Below, one piece after another: positions 1 through 9,119 of a stretch of 64,000 bases of DNA. Within the stretch, counting starts at the first letter, position 1; the number at the start of each line of letters is the position of its first letter. The notes beneath the pieces are model-generated. The model was not told the origin of the DNA. It worked only from the letters and a program-made list of their open reading frames with translations, and did no database searches. Location of the stretch: positions 1-64,000 of the forward strand of contig NZ_JAALLN010000021.1 in assembly GCF_011751075.1 (NCBI RefSeq). Direction: 5' to 3'. A program made the translations under genes and the position numbers. Source of the stretch: Flavobacterium poyangense. GTDB taxonomy: Bacteria; Bacteroidota; Bacteroidia; Flavobacteriales; Flavobacteriaceae.

Positions 1-80
1 GCATTACTTTTTTTAGAACTTTCCTTTCTGTTGACATAATTAATTGGATTGTAGTCAACCTTTTTCAGGACAAGACAATA

Positions 81-119
81 AAAAAATAAACCCGCACTGT
101 TTCGGACAAGTGCGGGTTT
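81..119 (-). terminator. Rho-independent terminator of the acyl-CoA dehydrogenase gene
   Basis: An 11-bp perfect stem (88-98 with 109-119, core ACCCGCACT) closes a 10-nt loop. Read on the minus strand it is followed by a T-rich run (81-87 region). It lies about 30 bp past the stop of the acyl-CoA dehydrogenase and so probably ends the fad operon. Positions 1-80 show no gene I can support. Confidence 0.85.
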
Positions 120-151
120 AAACAAATTAAAAGCTAAAAACTATTTTTGAA

Positions 152-1957
152 TTAGAAGCAGTATTCATTTTCTGCAACTAGTTTAGATGTGATAACCTCT
201 CTTAAGGCTACAACATTTGGATTGTTTGTGTATTTTGTAAAACGTTTTAATCCCATTAACATCATACGTTGTTCGTCACCTTCAGCAAAAGAAATAATAC
301 CTTCTTTTCCTTTTTGGTTTACGATATCTACCGCTTTGTACAAGTATAATTTTGCCATTGCAATTTGCTCTTGTACTTTAGCTTCACCTTCTTTTTTGGC
401 TAATTTTTCAGTTCTAAGGATAGTACTTTCTGCCATGTATATTTCGATTAGGATATCAGAAGCAGCCATCAATAATTGTTGGTGAGAATCTAAATCCGGA
501 CCGTATTTTTGAACAGCACTTCCGGCAACCATTAAGAAAACTTTTTTCAGGTTGGCAATGATTCCTTTTTCTTCAGCAAACAACTCAGAGAAATCCGGAG
601 TGTCAAAAGATGGGATTCCCATTAATTCTTCCTGAACTTTCATAGCCGGTCCTAATAAATCAACGTGACCTTTCATAGCCTTTTTGATCAACATACCAAC
701 AGAAAGCATTCTGTTAATTTCGTTTGTTCCTTCGTAGATTCTTGCGATACGGGCATCTCTCCAGGCACTTTCCATTGGAGTGTCTTCTGAGAATCCCATT
801 CCACCGAAAATCTGAATTCCTTCGTCAGCACATGATTGTACGTCTTCAGAAACTGCTACTTTAAGGATAGAACATTCGATTGCATACTCTTCAACCCCTT
901 TTAATTCAGCTTCCTGGTGAGAAGTACCTTCCGCTTCACGAGCAGCAATTCTGTCTTCGATATCTTTTGCAGCTCTGTAGGAAGCACTTTCGCCAGCATA
1001 AGCATTAGTTGCCATTTCAGCTAATTTAGAACGGATCGCTCCAAAAGAAGCAATAGCAGTGTTAAACTGAATTCTTTCATTAGCATATTTTACTGCATTT
1101 GAAGTAACTCTTCTTTGTGCATCTAAACAAGCAGCAGCTAATTTAATACGACCAACATTCAAAGCATTCATAGCAATTTTGAAACCGTTTCCTCTTTCAG
1201 ACAACATGTTTTCAACTGGAACTTTAGTATCGTTGAAGAAAACCTGACGTGTAGAAGAAGCACGGATTCCTAATTTATGTTCTTCTTCATTCATTGAAAT
1301 TCCGTTAGCCGGATCATTTTCAACGATGAAACCTGTAATATTTTTGTCATCTCCAATACGTGCAAAAACGATGAAAACGCTACAGAAACCTGCATTCGAA
1401 ATCCACATTTTTTGTCCGGTGATCGAGTAGTATTTTCCATCTTCAGATAAAACAGCTTTTGTTTTTCCTGAGTTTGCATCAGATCCTGCACCCGGTTCTG
1501 TCAAGCAATAAGCACCAAACCATTCTCCTGAAGCCAATTTAGGAACGTATTTTTTCTTTTGCTCTTCAGTACCATAAAGTGTAATTGGCATAGTTCCAAT
1601 TCCTGTATGCGCACCAAAAGCAGTTGAGAAAGAACCTGTTGCTCCTGAGATGTAGTCACAAACCAACATCGTAGAAACAAACCCCATTCCTAATCCACCG
1701 TACTCTTCAGGAACAGCAACTCCAAGAAGTCCTAGTTCACCTGCTTTACGCATAGACGATTCTGTATAAGCGTAATCTTTCTTTTCGAAGCGATCTTTAT
1801 GTGCCCATAATTCTTTGTCTACGAACTCTTTTACAGAGTCACGCATCATTAATTGCTCTTCCGAAAAATCTTCCGGTGTGAAGATGTCTTCACATTTTGT
1901 TTCTTTAACTAAAAACTGACCGCCACGGGTTACGTTTTTTTCGATAGTATCTGCCAT
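152..1957 (-). CDS. Acyl-CoA dehydrogenase (long C-terminal extension type)
   Basis: FAD-dependent enzyme for the first step of beta-oxidation, forming trans-2-enoyl-CoA from acyl-CoA. Visible family marks are the YCLTEPGAGSD substrate/FAD-binding stretch (150-160), GGMGF (385-389) and the IYEGTNEI motif (407-414), whose Glu409 is the expected catalytic base. At 601 aa it is about 200 residues longer than a classical acyl-CoA dehydrogenase. The extra C-terminal helical part (from about 430) is typical of the VLCAD-like branch. It is the last gene of a minus-strand cluster after thiolase and the FadB-type protein, so a role in fatty-acid degradation is well supported. Chain-length preference cannot be read from the sequence. 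Confidence 0.93.
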   Translation of the reverse strand: MADTIEKNVTRGGQFLVKETKCEDIFTPEDFSEEQLMMRDSVKEFVDKELWAHKDRFEKKDYAYTESSMRKAGELGLLGVAVPEEYGGLGMGFVSTMLVCDYISGATGSFSTAFGAHTGIGTMPITLYGTEEQKKKYVPKLASGEWFGAYCLTEPGAGSDANSGKTKAVLSEDGKYYSITGQKMWISNAGFCSVFIVFARIGDDKNITGFIVENDPANGISMNEEEHKLGIRASSTRQVFFNDTKVPVENMLSERGNGFKIAMNALNVGRIKLAAACLDAQRRVTSNAVKYANERIQFNTAIASFGAIRSKLAEMATNAYAGESASYRAAKDIEDRIAAREAEGTSHQEAELKGVEEYAIECSILKVAVSEDVQSCADEGIQIFGGMGFSEDTPMESAWRDARIARIYEGTNEINRMLSVGMLIKKAMKGHVDLLGPAMKVQEELMGIPSFDTPDFSELFAEEKGIIANLKKVFLMVAGSAVQKYGPDLDSHQQLLMAASDILIEIYMAESTILRTEKLAKKEGEAKVQEQIAMAKLYLYKAVDIVNQKGKEGIISFAEGDEQRMMLMGLKRFTKYTNNPNVVALREVITSKLVAENEYCF

Positions 1958-2006
1958 TGTTTTTGTTTTTTGTATGTTTTTTTATTTTATAATCGAATCT
2001 TTAATC

Positions 2007-2226
2007 GTTGTCATTTCGACTGGTTCTGTCATTTCGATGACTTCTGTTATTTCAATGACTTCCGTCATTCCGACGAGTTCTGTCATTTCGACGAAGGAGA
2101 AATCGCATTCGTAATTCGACAAAGATTGTCAATATTCAGTGCGGAGTTTCTAGTGCGATTCCTCGTACCTCGGAATGACAAAAGAGACTGTTGCTTTGTA
2201 ACACCTTGTACCTCGGAATGACAAAA
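2007..2226. repeat. Short tandem repeat plus palindromic intergenic element
   Basis: About five imperfect 18-bp units built on TGTCATTTCGAYGA run from 2007 to 2095. They are followed by sequence resembling the larger GTCATT...AATGAC elements at 27141 and 55267, and two CCTCGGAATGACAAAAGA copies end it. The small plus-strand open frame across it is a by-product of the 18-bp periodicity. It separates the thiolase and dehydrogenase genes of the fad cluster. Confidence 0.75.
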
Positions 2227-2238
2227 GAAACTGTTGGT

Positions 2239-3420
2239 TTACAACACCTCGTAAATCCCTGCAGAACCTTGTCCTGTTCCTACACACATCGAAACGATTC
2301 CGTATTTGCTTCCGCGACGTTTCATTTCGTCAAATAACTGAACAGAAAGTTTTGCTCCTGTACAACCCAGTGGGTGTCCTAAAGAGATTGCTCCTCCGTT
2401 TACGTTTATGATGTCAGGATTTAATCCTAATTCACGAGTAACGGCTAAGGCTTGTGAAGCAAATGCTTCGTTTAGCTCAATTAGTTCGATGTCATTCAAA
2501 GTCAATCCTGCTTGTTTCAACGCTTTCGGAATTGCTTTTACAGGACCAATACCCATAATTCTAGGTTCCACTCCTGAAGAAGCGAAGTTTACTAATCTTG
2601 CGATTGGCTCAAGGTTTAATTCTTTTACCATTTCTTCGCTCATGATTAAAACAAAAGCAGCACCATCACTCATTTGAGAAGAGTTACCGGCAGTTACACT
2701 TCCGTCAGCAGCAAAAACAGGTTTTAATCCTGATAATGCGGCAACAGATGTTCCGGCTCTAGGACCCTCGTCTTGTTTTACTACGTATGATTTAGTTTCT
2801 TTTTTACCATTTTCATTAATGAAAGTCTGGTCAACAGTAATAGGTACAATTTGTTTGTCAAATTTTCCTTCTGCTTGTGCTTTCAACGCTTTCATATGAG
2901 AATTGTAAGCAAACTCATCCTGATCTTCTCTTGAAATTTTATATTGGTTGGCTACCGCTTCAGCAGTTAATCCCATTCCCCAGTAATAATCTTCGTGACC
3001 TGCAGCCGCTACTTTATAATCCGGAGTTGGTTTATAACCTCCCATTGGAATAAAACTCATGCTTTCTGCACCACCGGCAATAATACAATCTGCCATTCCG
3101 GATTGAATTTTAGCCGTAGCCATTCCGATAGTTTCTAATCCTGAAGCGCAGTAACGGTTTACCGTAACACCCGGAACATCTTCTACTTTTAATCCCATTA
3201 AAGAGATTAATCTACCTACGTTTAGTCCTTGTTCTGCTTCCGGCATGGCATTTCCTACCATAACGTCATCGATACGTTTTTTGTCAAAATCAGGTAGCTC
3301 GTCCATCATAAATTGAATGGTTTCGGCAGCTAATTCATCAGGTCTTTTAAATCTAAAAACCCCTTTTGGTGCTTTTCCTACCGCAGTACGGTAAGCTTTA
3401 ACGATATATGCTGTTTTCAT
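2239..3420 (-). CDS. fadA: Acetyl-CoA C-acyltransferase (3-ketoacyl-CoA thiolase)
   Basis: Performs thiolytic cleavage of 3-ketoacyl-CoA to acetyl-CoA and a shortened acyl-CoA, the last step of beta-oxidation. The 393-aa length is standard for thiolases. The acyl-accepting nucleophile is Cys91 in VNRYCASG. The C-terminal part has the GGAISLGHPLG loop and CVGTGQGSAG, with the second catalytic Cys near 379. It follows the FadB-type gene and the four-helix-bundle gene on the same strand. The degradative assignment, rather than biosynthetic acetoacetyl-CoA formation, rests on the neighbouring dehydrogenase and multifunctional enzyme. The start is the ATG at 3420. Confidence 0.93.
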   Translation of the reverse strand: MKTAYIVKAYRTAVGKAPKGVFRFKRPDELAAETIQFMMDELPDFDKKRIDDVMVGNAMPEAEQGLNVGRLISLMGLKVEDVPGVTVNRYCASGLETIGMATAKIQSGMADCIIAGGAESMSFIPMGGYKPTPDYKVAAAGHEDYYWGMGLTAEAVANQYKISREDQDEFAYNSHMKALKAQAEGKFDKQIVPITVDQTFINENGKKETKSYVVKQDEGPRAGTSVAALSGLKPVFAADGSVTAGNSSQMSDGAAFVLIMSEEMVKELNLEPIARLVNFASSGVEPRIMGIGPVKAIPKALKQAGLTLNDIELIELNEAFASQALAVTRELGLNPDIINVNGGAISLGHPLGCTGAKLSVQLFDEMKRRGSKYGIVSMCVGTGQGSAGIYEVL

Positions 3421-3442
3421 AAATTATTGTATTAAGATTGGA

Positions 3443-3850
3443 GAATTAAGTACTAAGATTTTCCAATTGTTTTGTTGATTTTATCTTTTAATGATCTTTG
3501 AAATGAAAAGTTCATATTCGAAACTTCTACTAATTGATTAATAGTTGGCTGAATTAAATCATCAGCAACAAGTTTAAGCCTTTTGGCAAGTATTAATTGC
3601 GTTATTAATTCAAAGGTCGAGCCATTTGCAATTCCTAAAAAATGCATAAATTCTTTCTCAGAATTTCTTCCTGAACCTTCTGCAATATTTGAAGGAATAG
3701 AAACAGCGCATTTTTTTATTTGATGAATTAAATTAAATTTTTCATCATTTGGTAGTATTGCAGTAATCTCATAAACAAGAACTGCAACATCCATTGCTTT
3801 TTGCCAGATCTTTAATTTTTCAAACTGGTGCATTTCTTAATACTTAATTC
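3443..3850. repeat. Inverted 16-bp ends around the four-helix-bundle gene
   Basis: GAATTAAGTACTAAGA (3443-3458) and the reverse complement of GAATTAAGTATTAAGA (3835-3850) match at 15 of 16 positions. They enclose the four-helix-bundle gene so closely that the left copy overlaps its stop codon. This delimits a cassette of about 408 bp inside the fad operon. Confidence 0.6.
3453..3833 (-). CDS. Four-helix-bundle protein (S23 / 23S rRNA intervening-sequence family)
   Basis: A 126-aa all-helical protein. The opening MHQFEKLKIWQKAMDVAVLVY and the central IPSNIAEGSGRNS are hallmarks of the four-helix-bundle family first found as open frames in intervening sequences of 23S rRNA genes. Relatives include accessory proteins of diversity-generating retroelements. 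The biochemical role is unknown; nucleic-acid binding is an inference from the family. It sits between fadB and fadA with inverted repeats at its ends, so its presence in a metabolic operon probably reflects insertion rather than function in lipid metabolism. Confidence 0.88.
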   Translation of the reverse strand: MHQFEKLKIWQKAMDVAVLVYEITAILPNDEKFNLIHQIKKCAVSIPSNIAEGSGRNSEKEFMHFLGIANGSTFELITQLILAKRLKLVADDLIQPTINQLVEVSNMNFSFQRSLKDKINKTIGKS

Positions 3851-3863
3851 TTATTACTTGGTA

Positions 3864-6254
3864 CTAGTTTCTCAAAGGTTTCCCTTTAGTTAACATGTAC
3901 TGAATACGTTCCAGAGTTTTACGTTCTGTACATAAACTCAGGAAGGCTTCACGTTCGATATCTAATAAATATTGTTCAGATACTAATGTAGCTTCAGATA
4001 AATCACCACCGGCCATAACGTAAGCCAGTTTGTTAGCAATTTTCTTGTCGTGCTCCGAGATGTATTTTCCAGCCTGCATTTGGTCGGTTCCAACTAAGAA
4101 CATTCCCAATGCTTGTTTTCCTAAAACTTTAATATTATTTCTTCTGATTGGTTGTGTATAACCGGCTTCTGCCATTAACAAAGCATGTTTTTTAGCTTCA
4201 GCAATCTGACGGTCTTTGTTTACTACAATGATATCTTTTCCGTGTTGTAAAAGTCCGGTGTCAAAAGCTTCGTAACCTGAAGTTGATACTTTTGCCATTG
4301 CAATAGTTAAGAAATACTCTTGTAAAACATTTAATTCAACATCATTTTTACGGAATAAATCAGATGCTCTTAAAGTCATTTCTTTAGAACCTCCACCGCC
4401 GGGAATCACACCAACACCAAATTCAACTAATCCCATGTAAGTTTCAGCGGCTGCTACTATTTTATCAGCATGTAAGCTCATTTCGCATCCGCCTCCAAAA
4501 GTCATTCCGTGTGGGGCAACGATAACCGGAATAGAAGAGTAACGTACGCGCATCATAGTATCCTGGAATAATTTGATTGCCATGTTCAACTCGTCGTATT
4601 CCTGTTCAACGGCCATCATGAAAATCATACCGATATTAGCACCAACAGAGAAATTTGCTGCCTGGTTACCAATTACTAAACCTTGGTATTCTTTTTCAGA
4701 TAAGTCGATTGCTTTATTGATAGCCTGAAGTACATCACCACCAATGGTATTCATTTTAGATTGGAATTCTAAGTTCAAAATTCCGTCTCCTAAATCTTCT
4801 ATAACAGCCCCGCTATTGCTCCAAACTTTTTTGCTTTCGCGAATGTTATTCAAAATAATGAATGAATCTTGTCCCGGAACTTTAGTTTGTGATTTTGTTG
4901 GAATGTTGTAGAAGAAAGTTGCTCCTTCTTTTACCGTATAGAAACTGTCACTTCCGGAAGCTAACATTTCTGTAACCCATGCAGCCGGTGCTAAACCTTC
5001 TGCTTTCATGATTTCGATTCCGTTGGCAACACCAATGGCATCCCAAATTTCAAATGGACCATTTTCCCATCCGAAACCGGCTTTCATAGCATCATCAATT
5101 TTGTATAGTTCGTCTGAGATTTCAGGAATTCTGTTTGACACATAAGCAAACATTCCAGCGAAACTCTTACGGTAGAATTCACCCGCTTTGTCTTTTCCTT
5201 TTACTAAAACTTTAAAACGATTGATTGGTTTATCGATAGTTTTGGTTAGCTCAAGTGTTGCAAAAGAGGCTTTTTTTGCCGGACGATATTCTAATGTATC
5301 TAAGTCTAAAGAAAGAATGTCACGGTCTACTTTTTTGTAGAAACCTTGACCTGTTTTGCTTCCCAACCAATTATTCTCCATCATTTTGTTGATGAAATCA
5401 GGAAGTTTAAACAATTCGTGTTGTTCGTCGTTTGGACAGTTTTCGTAAATACCATTGGCAACGTGTACCAAAGTATCTAAACCAACAACGTCAACCGTAC
5501 GAAAGGTAGCTGATTTTGGGCGGCCGATTACCGGACCTGTCAATTTATCAACTTCTTCGATTGTTAAACCCATTTCTTTCACTAAGTGGAATAAACTCTG
5601 AATTCCGTAGATTCCAATTCTGTTTCCAATAAATGCCGGAGTATCTTTAGCAACAACCGAAGTCTTTCCTAAGAATTTAGATCCGTATTCGTTTAAGAAG
5701 TCCAATACAGCAGTTGTTGTTTTTGGACCAGGGATAATTTCAAATAATTTTAAGTAACGCGCAGGGTTAAAAAAGTGTGTCCCACAGAAGTGCTGTTGAA
5801 AATCTTCGCTTCTTCCTTCACTCATAAAGTGAATTGGAATACCGGAAGTGTTAGAAGTAACTAAAGTTCCCGGTTTACGGAATTTTTCGATTTGTTCAAA
5901 TACTAATTTCTTAATATCCAAACGCTCTACAACAACCTCAATAATCCAATCAACATTGGCAATTTTTGCCATATCGTCTGTCGTATTTCCGGTAGTGATT
6001 CGGTTTGCGAATTTCTGATTGTAAATAGGAGACGGTTTTGATTTTAATGAGTTTGCTAAATGATCGTTTACCAATCGGTTGCGAACAGCTTTGCTTTCAA
6101 GTGTTAATCCTTTTTTAGCTTCGGCTTCTGTCAACTCGCGAGGTACGATGTCAAGCAATAAAACTTCAACACCAATATTGGCAAAATGGCAAGCTATTCC
6201 TGAACCCATAATTCCGGATCCGATTACAGCGACTTTTTTAATTGTGCGTTTCAT
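3864..6254 (-). CDS. fadB: 3-hydroxyacyl-CoA dehydrogenase / enoyl-CoA hydratase fusion
   Basis: Bifunctional beta-oxidation enzyme of 796 aa. The N-terminal half is an NAD-binding 3-hydroxyacyl-CoA dehydrogenase with a Rossmann GSGIMGSGIA loop near residue 12 and the GTHFFNPARYL segment carrying the catalytic His. A second helical dehydrogenase domain follows. The C-terminal part (about 490-700) is a crotonase-fold enoyl-CoA hydratase, with an oxyanion-hole region FSVGANIGM and FGGGCEMSLHAD. The domain order is dehydrogenase first, hydratase second, the reverse of E. coli FadB, and common in Bacteroidota. It heads the catalytic genes of the fad cluster downstream of the MarR gene. Confidence 0.92.
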   Translation of the reverse strand: MKRTIKKVAVIGSGIMGSGIACHFANIGVEVLLLDIVPRELTEAEAKKGLTLESKAVRNRLVNDHLANSLKSKPSPIYNQKFANRITTGNTTDDMAKIANVDWIIEVVVERLDIKKLVFEQIEKFRKPGTLVTSNTSGIPIHFMSEGRSEDFQQHFCGTHFFNPARYLKLFEIIPGPKTTTAVLDFLNEYGSKFLGKTSVVAKDTPAFIGNRIGIYGIQSLFHLVKEMGLTIEEVDKLTGPVIGRPKSATFRTVDVVGLDTLVHVANGIYENCPNDEQHELFKLPDFINKMMENNWLGSKTGQGFYKKVDRDILSLDLDTLEYRPAKKASFATLELTKTIDKPINRFKVLVKGKDKAGEFYRKSFAGMFAYVSNRIPEISDELYKIDDAMKAGFGWENGPFEIWDAIGVANGIEIMKAEGLAPAAWVTEMLASGSDSFYTVKEGATFFYNIPTKSQTKVPGQDSFIILNNIRESKKVWSNSGAVIEDLGDGILNLEFQSKMNTIGGDVLQAINKAIDLSEKEYQGLVIGNQAANFSVGANIGMIFMMAVEQEYDELNMAIKLFQDTMMRVRYSSIPVIVAPHGMTFGGGCEMSLHADKIVAAAETYMGLVEFGVGVIPGGGGSKEMTLRASDLFRKNDVELNVLQEYFLTIAMAKVSTSGYEAFDTGLLQHGKDIIVVNKDRQIAEAKKHALLMAEAGYTQPIRRNNIKVLGKQALGMFLVGTDQMQAGKYISEHDKKIANKLAYVMAGGDLSEATLVSEQYLLDIEREAFLSLCTERKTLERIQYMLTKGKPLRN

Positions 6255-6325
6255 ACGTAGTTAATGTTTGTTTTTTTATTTGAATATGATATCGTCAATA
6301 GTATTTAACCTAATGGTCACAATTG

Positions 6326-6427
6326 TTTTTTAACACATAGAGACATAGTTTGACTATGTGATAGAAATGCGTTTCTTTTTTACGATTTTTAAATGTAAGT
6401 AAAATCTTCGTTTCTATGTGTTAAAAA
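6326..6427. repeat. About 100-bp MITE-like element with inverted ends
   Basis: TTTTTAACACATAGA (about 6327-6341) is the exact inverse of TCTATGTGTTAAAAA (6413-6427). An internal ACATAGTTTGACTATGT hairpin lies at 6343-6359. It occupies the gap between the MarR gene and fadB. No coding capacity. Confidence 0.6.
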
Positions 6428-6454
6428 TAATTTTATGAATTAGTCTCAACTATT

Positions 6455-6940
6455 TTATTTAGCAATTTTTTTACTACTGCCGATTTCATTTTCTGTTTTT
6501 TCTGTTTGATTAAATATGTTCTTATCCTGAATTAATTCGTTTATTATTTCAGAAACTTCTATAAAATGGTTTAGTTTTTCGTCTGAAACATGTTTTCTTA
6601 CTGTTTCATTAAATTTCAAAACTGTATTTTTAGATAAGTCTCTTTTTTCTTTTCCAAATTCGGTGAGGTATATTAAGACACCGCGACCGTCTGTTGGATT
6701 TTTTTTGCGAACAATAAGACCTTTTTCTTCCATTGATTTAAGCGTTCGCGTTAAGCTGGTCGCTTCCATTCCCATTCTTGGTCCGAGAGCCGTAGAAGGC
6801 GTACCTTCTTCTTTGTCTATACTTAAAAGAGCAAACCCGGTAGCCATCGTGGCATCGTATTTTGCAGCTTCTTCATTATACATTCTTGATACGGCTTGCC
6901 ATGTAGCTCTCAAAATATAATCTATTGTTTTGTCTTTCAT
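6455..6940 (-). CDS. MarR-family transcriptional regulator
   Basis: A 161-aa winged-helix protein. The core runs from LSIDKEEGTPSTALGPRMGM through TSLTRTLKSMEEKGLIVRKKN, the usual recognition helix of MarR proteins, to the wing PTDGRGVLIYLTEFG. It lies upstream of fadB on the same strand with about 200 bp between, so it probably controls the beta-oxidation cluster in response to an acyl-CoA or fatty-acid ligand. That ligand is inferred from context only. The last about 20 residues are polar and probably disordered. Confidence 0.88.
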   Translation of the reverse strand: MKDKTIDYILRATWQAVSRMYNEEAAKYDATMATGFALLSIDKEEGTPSTALGPRMGMEATSLTRTLKSMEEKGLIVRKKNPTDGRGVLIYLTEFGKEKRDLSKNTVLKFNETVRKHVSDEKLNHFIEVSEIINELIQDKNIFNQTEKTENEIGSSKKIAK

Positions 6941-7228
6941 ATGTAACTATATCGATTTCAAATATAATCAAAAAATACTATGCATGCATATAATTTTAAG
7001 ATAAATTTTGTGTTAATAAAAAAATGTCTCTGGATCAGAGTGTTTTAGGGTTGTTTTTAATTTGAAATATACTACTCTTTTTTTTAATTTTAGTAAATTT
7101 AATTGATTTGTAATTTGTTTTTGGCATTCAAAATGGCAATGATTCTTTTATTTGGTGAATTTTTTGTGAAATATTGAATGTTTGTTGTGAGATGTTTGGT
7201 GTAAAATGTGAAATGTATTGTGTATGAA

Positions 7229-7266
7229 CATACGTAGAGACGCACTGCTGTGCGTCTCTACGTATG
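7229..7266. repeat. Perfect 17-bp-stem palindrome, GTAGAGACGCAC family
   Basis: CATACGTAGAGACGCAC (7229-7245), a TGCT loop and the exact reverse complement (7250-7266). A degraded half copy follows at 7266-7277. It lies in a 388-bp gene-free stretch (6941-7328) that otherwise shows only AT-rich sequence. The same family recurs at 8381-8453 and, within a coding region, at 8776-8804. Confidence 0.85.
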
Positions 7267-7328
7267 TGCGTTTCTACAGACACCGACCCGAAATTGGAAA
7301 TTGGATTTTAAAAATTTTGGAATTTCAT

Positions 7329-8339
7329 CTACCTGTATCTTTCCAATGCTTTCGTTAATATTTTCTTCATGCGGTCGCGCAGATTCTCAGGACTGATTAC
7401 CTCAATTCCGTCTCCGAACCCGAATAGTATGCGTTCCATTTCATAATTGGGAGAAAGGAACAAATGCACAATGATACTTCCGTCTTCATTTTCCTTGATT
7501 AGTCTTTGAGTCTGATGTATAGGTTTTGTGATAACGTACGGAGCATTGACAGCGTCTATCCAGAGTTCAATTTTTCTTGGCTTTAAACCTGTATTTACTG
7601 TGACACCAATTACATTTTTATAAAATAAATCCGCATCGAAATCCTGATCGAGATAGGGCAGATTAAAATCATAATCAATAGCAATAATTCTGTCCAATGC
7701 TAAATTGGTGATAGGAGCGGAGCCCTTTTTTTTGCCAATCAGAAACCATCTGTTGTTAAATTCCTTCAAAATAAAAGGGTGAAAGTGAAACGTGCTTTCT
7801 TCTCTAGATTTAAAGGATTTATAGGTAAGTACCAAAACCATCTTTTTGATGATAGCCTGATAAATTTCATCGAGATAATGCAATCCTTTTAGGCCATCAT
7901 TTTTATCTAAATAAATAACTGGTTTTGTATGTGATTTCTCGGAATAGATTTTATCTTCCAAACGTTGCAGGATATCTGATACATCACTAAATAAGGAGAA
8001 GTCCTTAAATTGTTTCAGCATTGAAACTGTTTCGGTCAAAACATTAATGTCTGTTTCTGTCAGGGGAATATCAGTTATCGAAAATTCATCATCTTCATAC
8101 TTATAATATTTCTTTTCATAAACTACAATTGGTGCATTGTATCCCAGTTTCTCACTTCGCATCATCTGAATATCCAGCTGTACTGTTCGTTTGCTAACCG
8201 GATTTTCCTTTCCTTCATATTCGTACAACGCATCGGAACAGGCATTCATTAAATCTTCTAAAGTCCAGGTTCTATAAGAATTCTGCAGGCATTTGTCAAT
8301 TGTTTTGTATCGGATGAGCGCATTTTTGTTTTGTGCCAT
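7329..8339 (-). CDS. WYL-domain transcriptional regulator
   Basis: A 336-aa protein with an N-terminal DNA-binding region (about 1-75, containing SKRTVQLDIQMMR) and a C-terminal WYL ligand-sensing domain. The hallmark stretch YKSFKSREESTFHFHPFI followed by NNRWFLIGKKKG lies near 180-220. A C-terminal extension (about 255-336) is typical of the group. WYL regulators commonly govern defence and nucleic-acid-repair loci. It lies about 0.9 kb from the RNA-repair island, on the opposite strand, with the HD gene between. Control of that island is a reasonable but unproven guess. Confidence 0.85.
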   Translation of the reverse strand: MAQNKNALIRYKTIDKCLQNSYRTWTLEDLMNACSDALYEYEGKENPVSKRTVQLDIQMMRSEKLGYNAPIVVYEKKYYKYEDDEFSITDIPLTETDINVLTETVSMLKQFKDFSLFSDVSDILQRLEDKIYSEKSHTKPVIYLDKNDGLKGLHYLDEIYQAIIKKMVLVLTYKSFKSREESTFHFHPFILKEFNNRWFLIGKKKGSAPITNLALDRIIAIDYDFNLPYLDQDFDADLFYKNVIGVTVNTGLKPRKIELWIDAVNAPYVITKPIHQTQRLIKENEDGSIIVHLFLSPNYEMERILFGFGDGIEVISPENLRDRMKKILTKALERYR

Positions 8340-8380
8340 ATTTTTTTTAGCTAGGTGGTGGTTTTTGTTTCTTGCGTTGT

Positions 8381-8453
8381 GTAGAGACGCACAGCTGTGC
8401 GTCTCTACTGCTGTGCGTCTCTACACTGTGCGTCTCTACGGTGCATCTCTATG
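8381..8453. repeat. Clustered GTAGAGACGCAC palindrome and half-repeats
   Basis: A perfect 28-bp palindrome at 8381-8408 (half GTAGAGACGCACAG) is followed by two exact GTGCGTCTCTAC half units (within 8409-8439) and one degraded half (8440-8453). Such additions look like replication slippage or repeated insertion of the half unit. It lies between the HD gene and the WYL gene. Confidence 0.85.
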
Positions 8454-8467
8454 GCGTTTGTTTTGGA

Positions 8468-9082
8468 TTACAATAATAAAATTTCTCGTTTAATATTCTC
8501 CCTCGCATCTTTTTCAAATAGGTCTCTGAATTCCTCTGTTTGAAAAATAGATTCATTTTCTAAGAAATGTTCCAATGCTTTTTTTCTGCCGGGATTGTAT
8601 AAAAAATCGGGGTAAATACGATATTCCTTTCGTATCTGATTACAATAAATCTGATAGTCCGGCCAATCTTTGGCAAGAATTTTTAAATCAAAATCAATAA
8701 GCCAGTTGATGTCTTCAATTTTATTATGGAGATGCAGCTGCGTGGCACAAATAGCATCAAAAATTAAATTTTTATTTAGAGGCGCACTGCTGGGCGTCTC
8801 TATTTTTAATGCGTGCTCAGCACTTTTAAGCTCATTATCTTTTTTTGTAGCCTTATAAATATAGTCGTGATAGAAAATAGCAAACAAGATCTCATCCGGA
8901 TTTTGGAGTCTGTTTTTGTATATATCAAATAATTCGATCATTTCTTCCAAATGTTTCAAATTATGGTAATGTCTCGATTTTCCGGAATAGGCTTTTTCTA
9001 AATCCAGCCATAAAGCCTTAGTTTCATTAGGATTAAAGCCAATTTTAATGAGCATATCGGAATACTTTTCTTGTAGATTCAT
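8468..9082 (-). CDS. HD-superfamily metal-dependent phosphohydrolase
   Basis: A 204-aa protein of the predicted metal-dependent HD hydrolase family. HYHNLKHLEEMIELF gives the first metal-binding His, and AIFYHDYIY followed by NELKSAEHAL gives the HD pair and the following helix. Substrate unknown; relatives are thought to act on nucleotides. Residues around KIETPSSAPLNKN (about 94-104) are encoded by a copy of the dispersed palindrome seen outside genes nearby, so part of this protein is repeat-derived. It is next to the WYL regulator and 0.5 kb from the RNA-repair island. Confidence 0.82.
   Translation of the reverse strand: MNLQEKYSDMLIKIGFNPNETKALWLDLEKAYSGKSRHYHNLKHLEEMIELFDIYKNRLQNPDEILFAIFYHDYIYKATKKDNELKSAEHALKIETPSSAPLNKNLIFDAICATQLHLHNKIEDINWLIDFDLKILAKDWPDYQIYCNQIRKEYRIYPDFLYNPGRKKALEHFLENESIFQTEEFRDLFEKDARENIKREILLL
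8776..8804. repeat. Copy of the GTAGAGACGCAC palindrome inside the HD gene
   Basis: TTAGAGGCGCACTGCTGGGC at 8776-8795 and the following GTCTCTA match the free palindrome at 7234-7261 at nearly every position, including the TGCT loop. The reading frame of the HD gene passes through it without a stop. Confidence 0.75.
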
Positions 9083-9119
9083 ACATGAGGTTTAGTCAAA
9101 AATACAATTTTTATTTTAG

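Noticed and set aside
1970..2221. 83-aa plus-strand frame with repeated CHFD-like phrases
   Set aside because: Produced by the 18-bp tandem repeat in the intergenic region; no protein-like composition.
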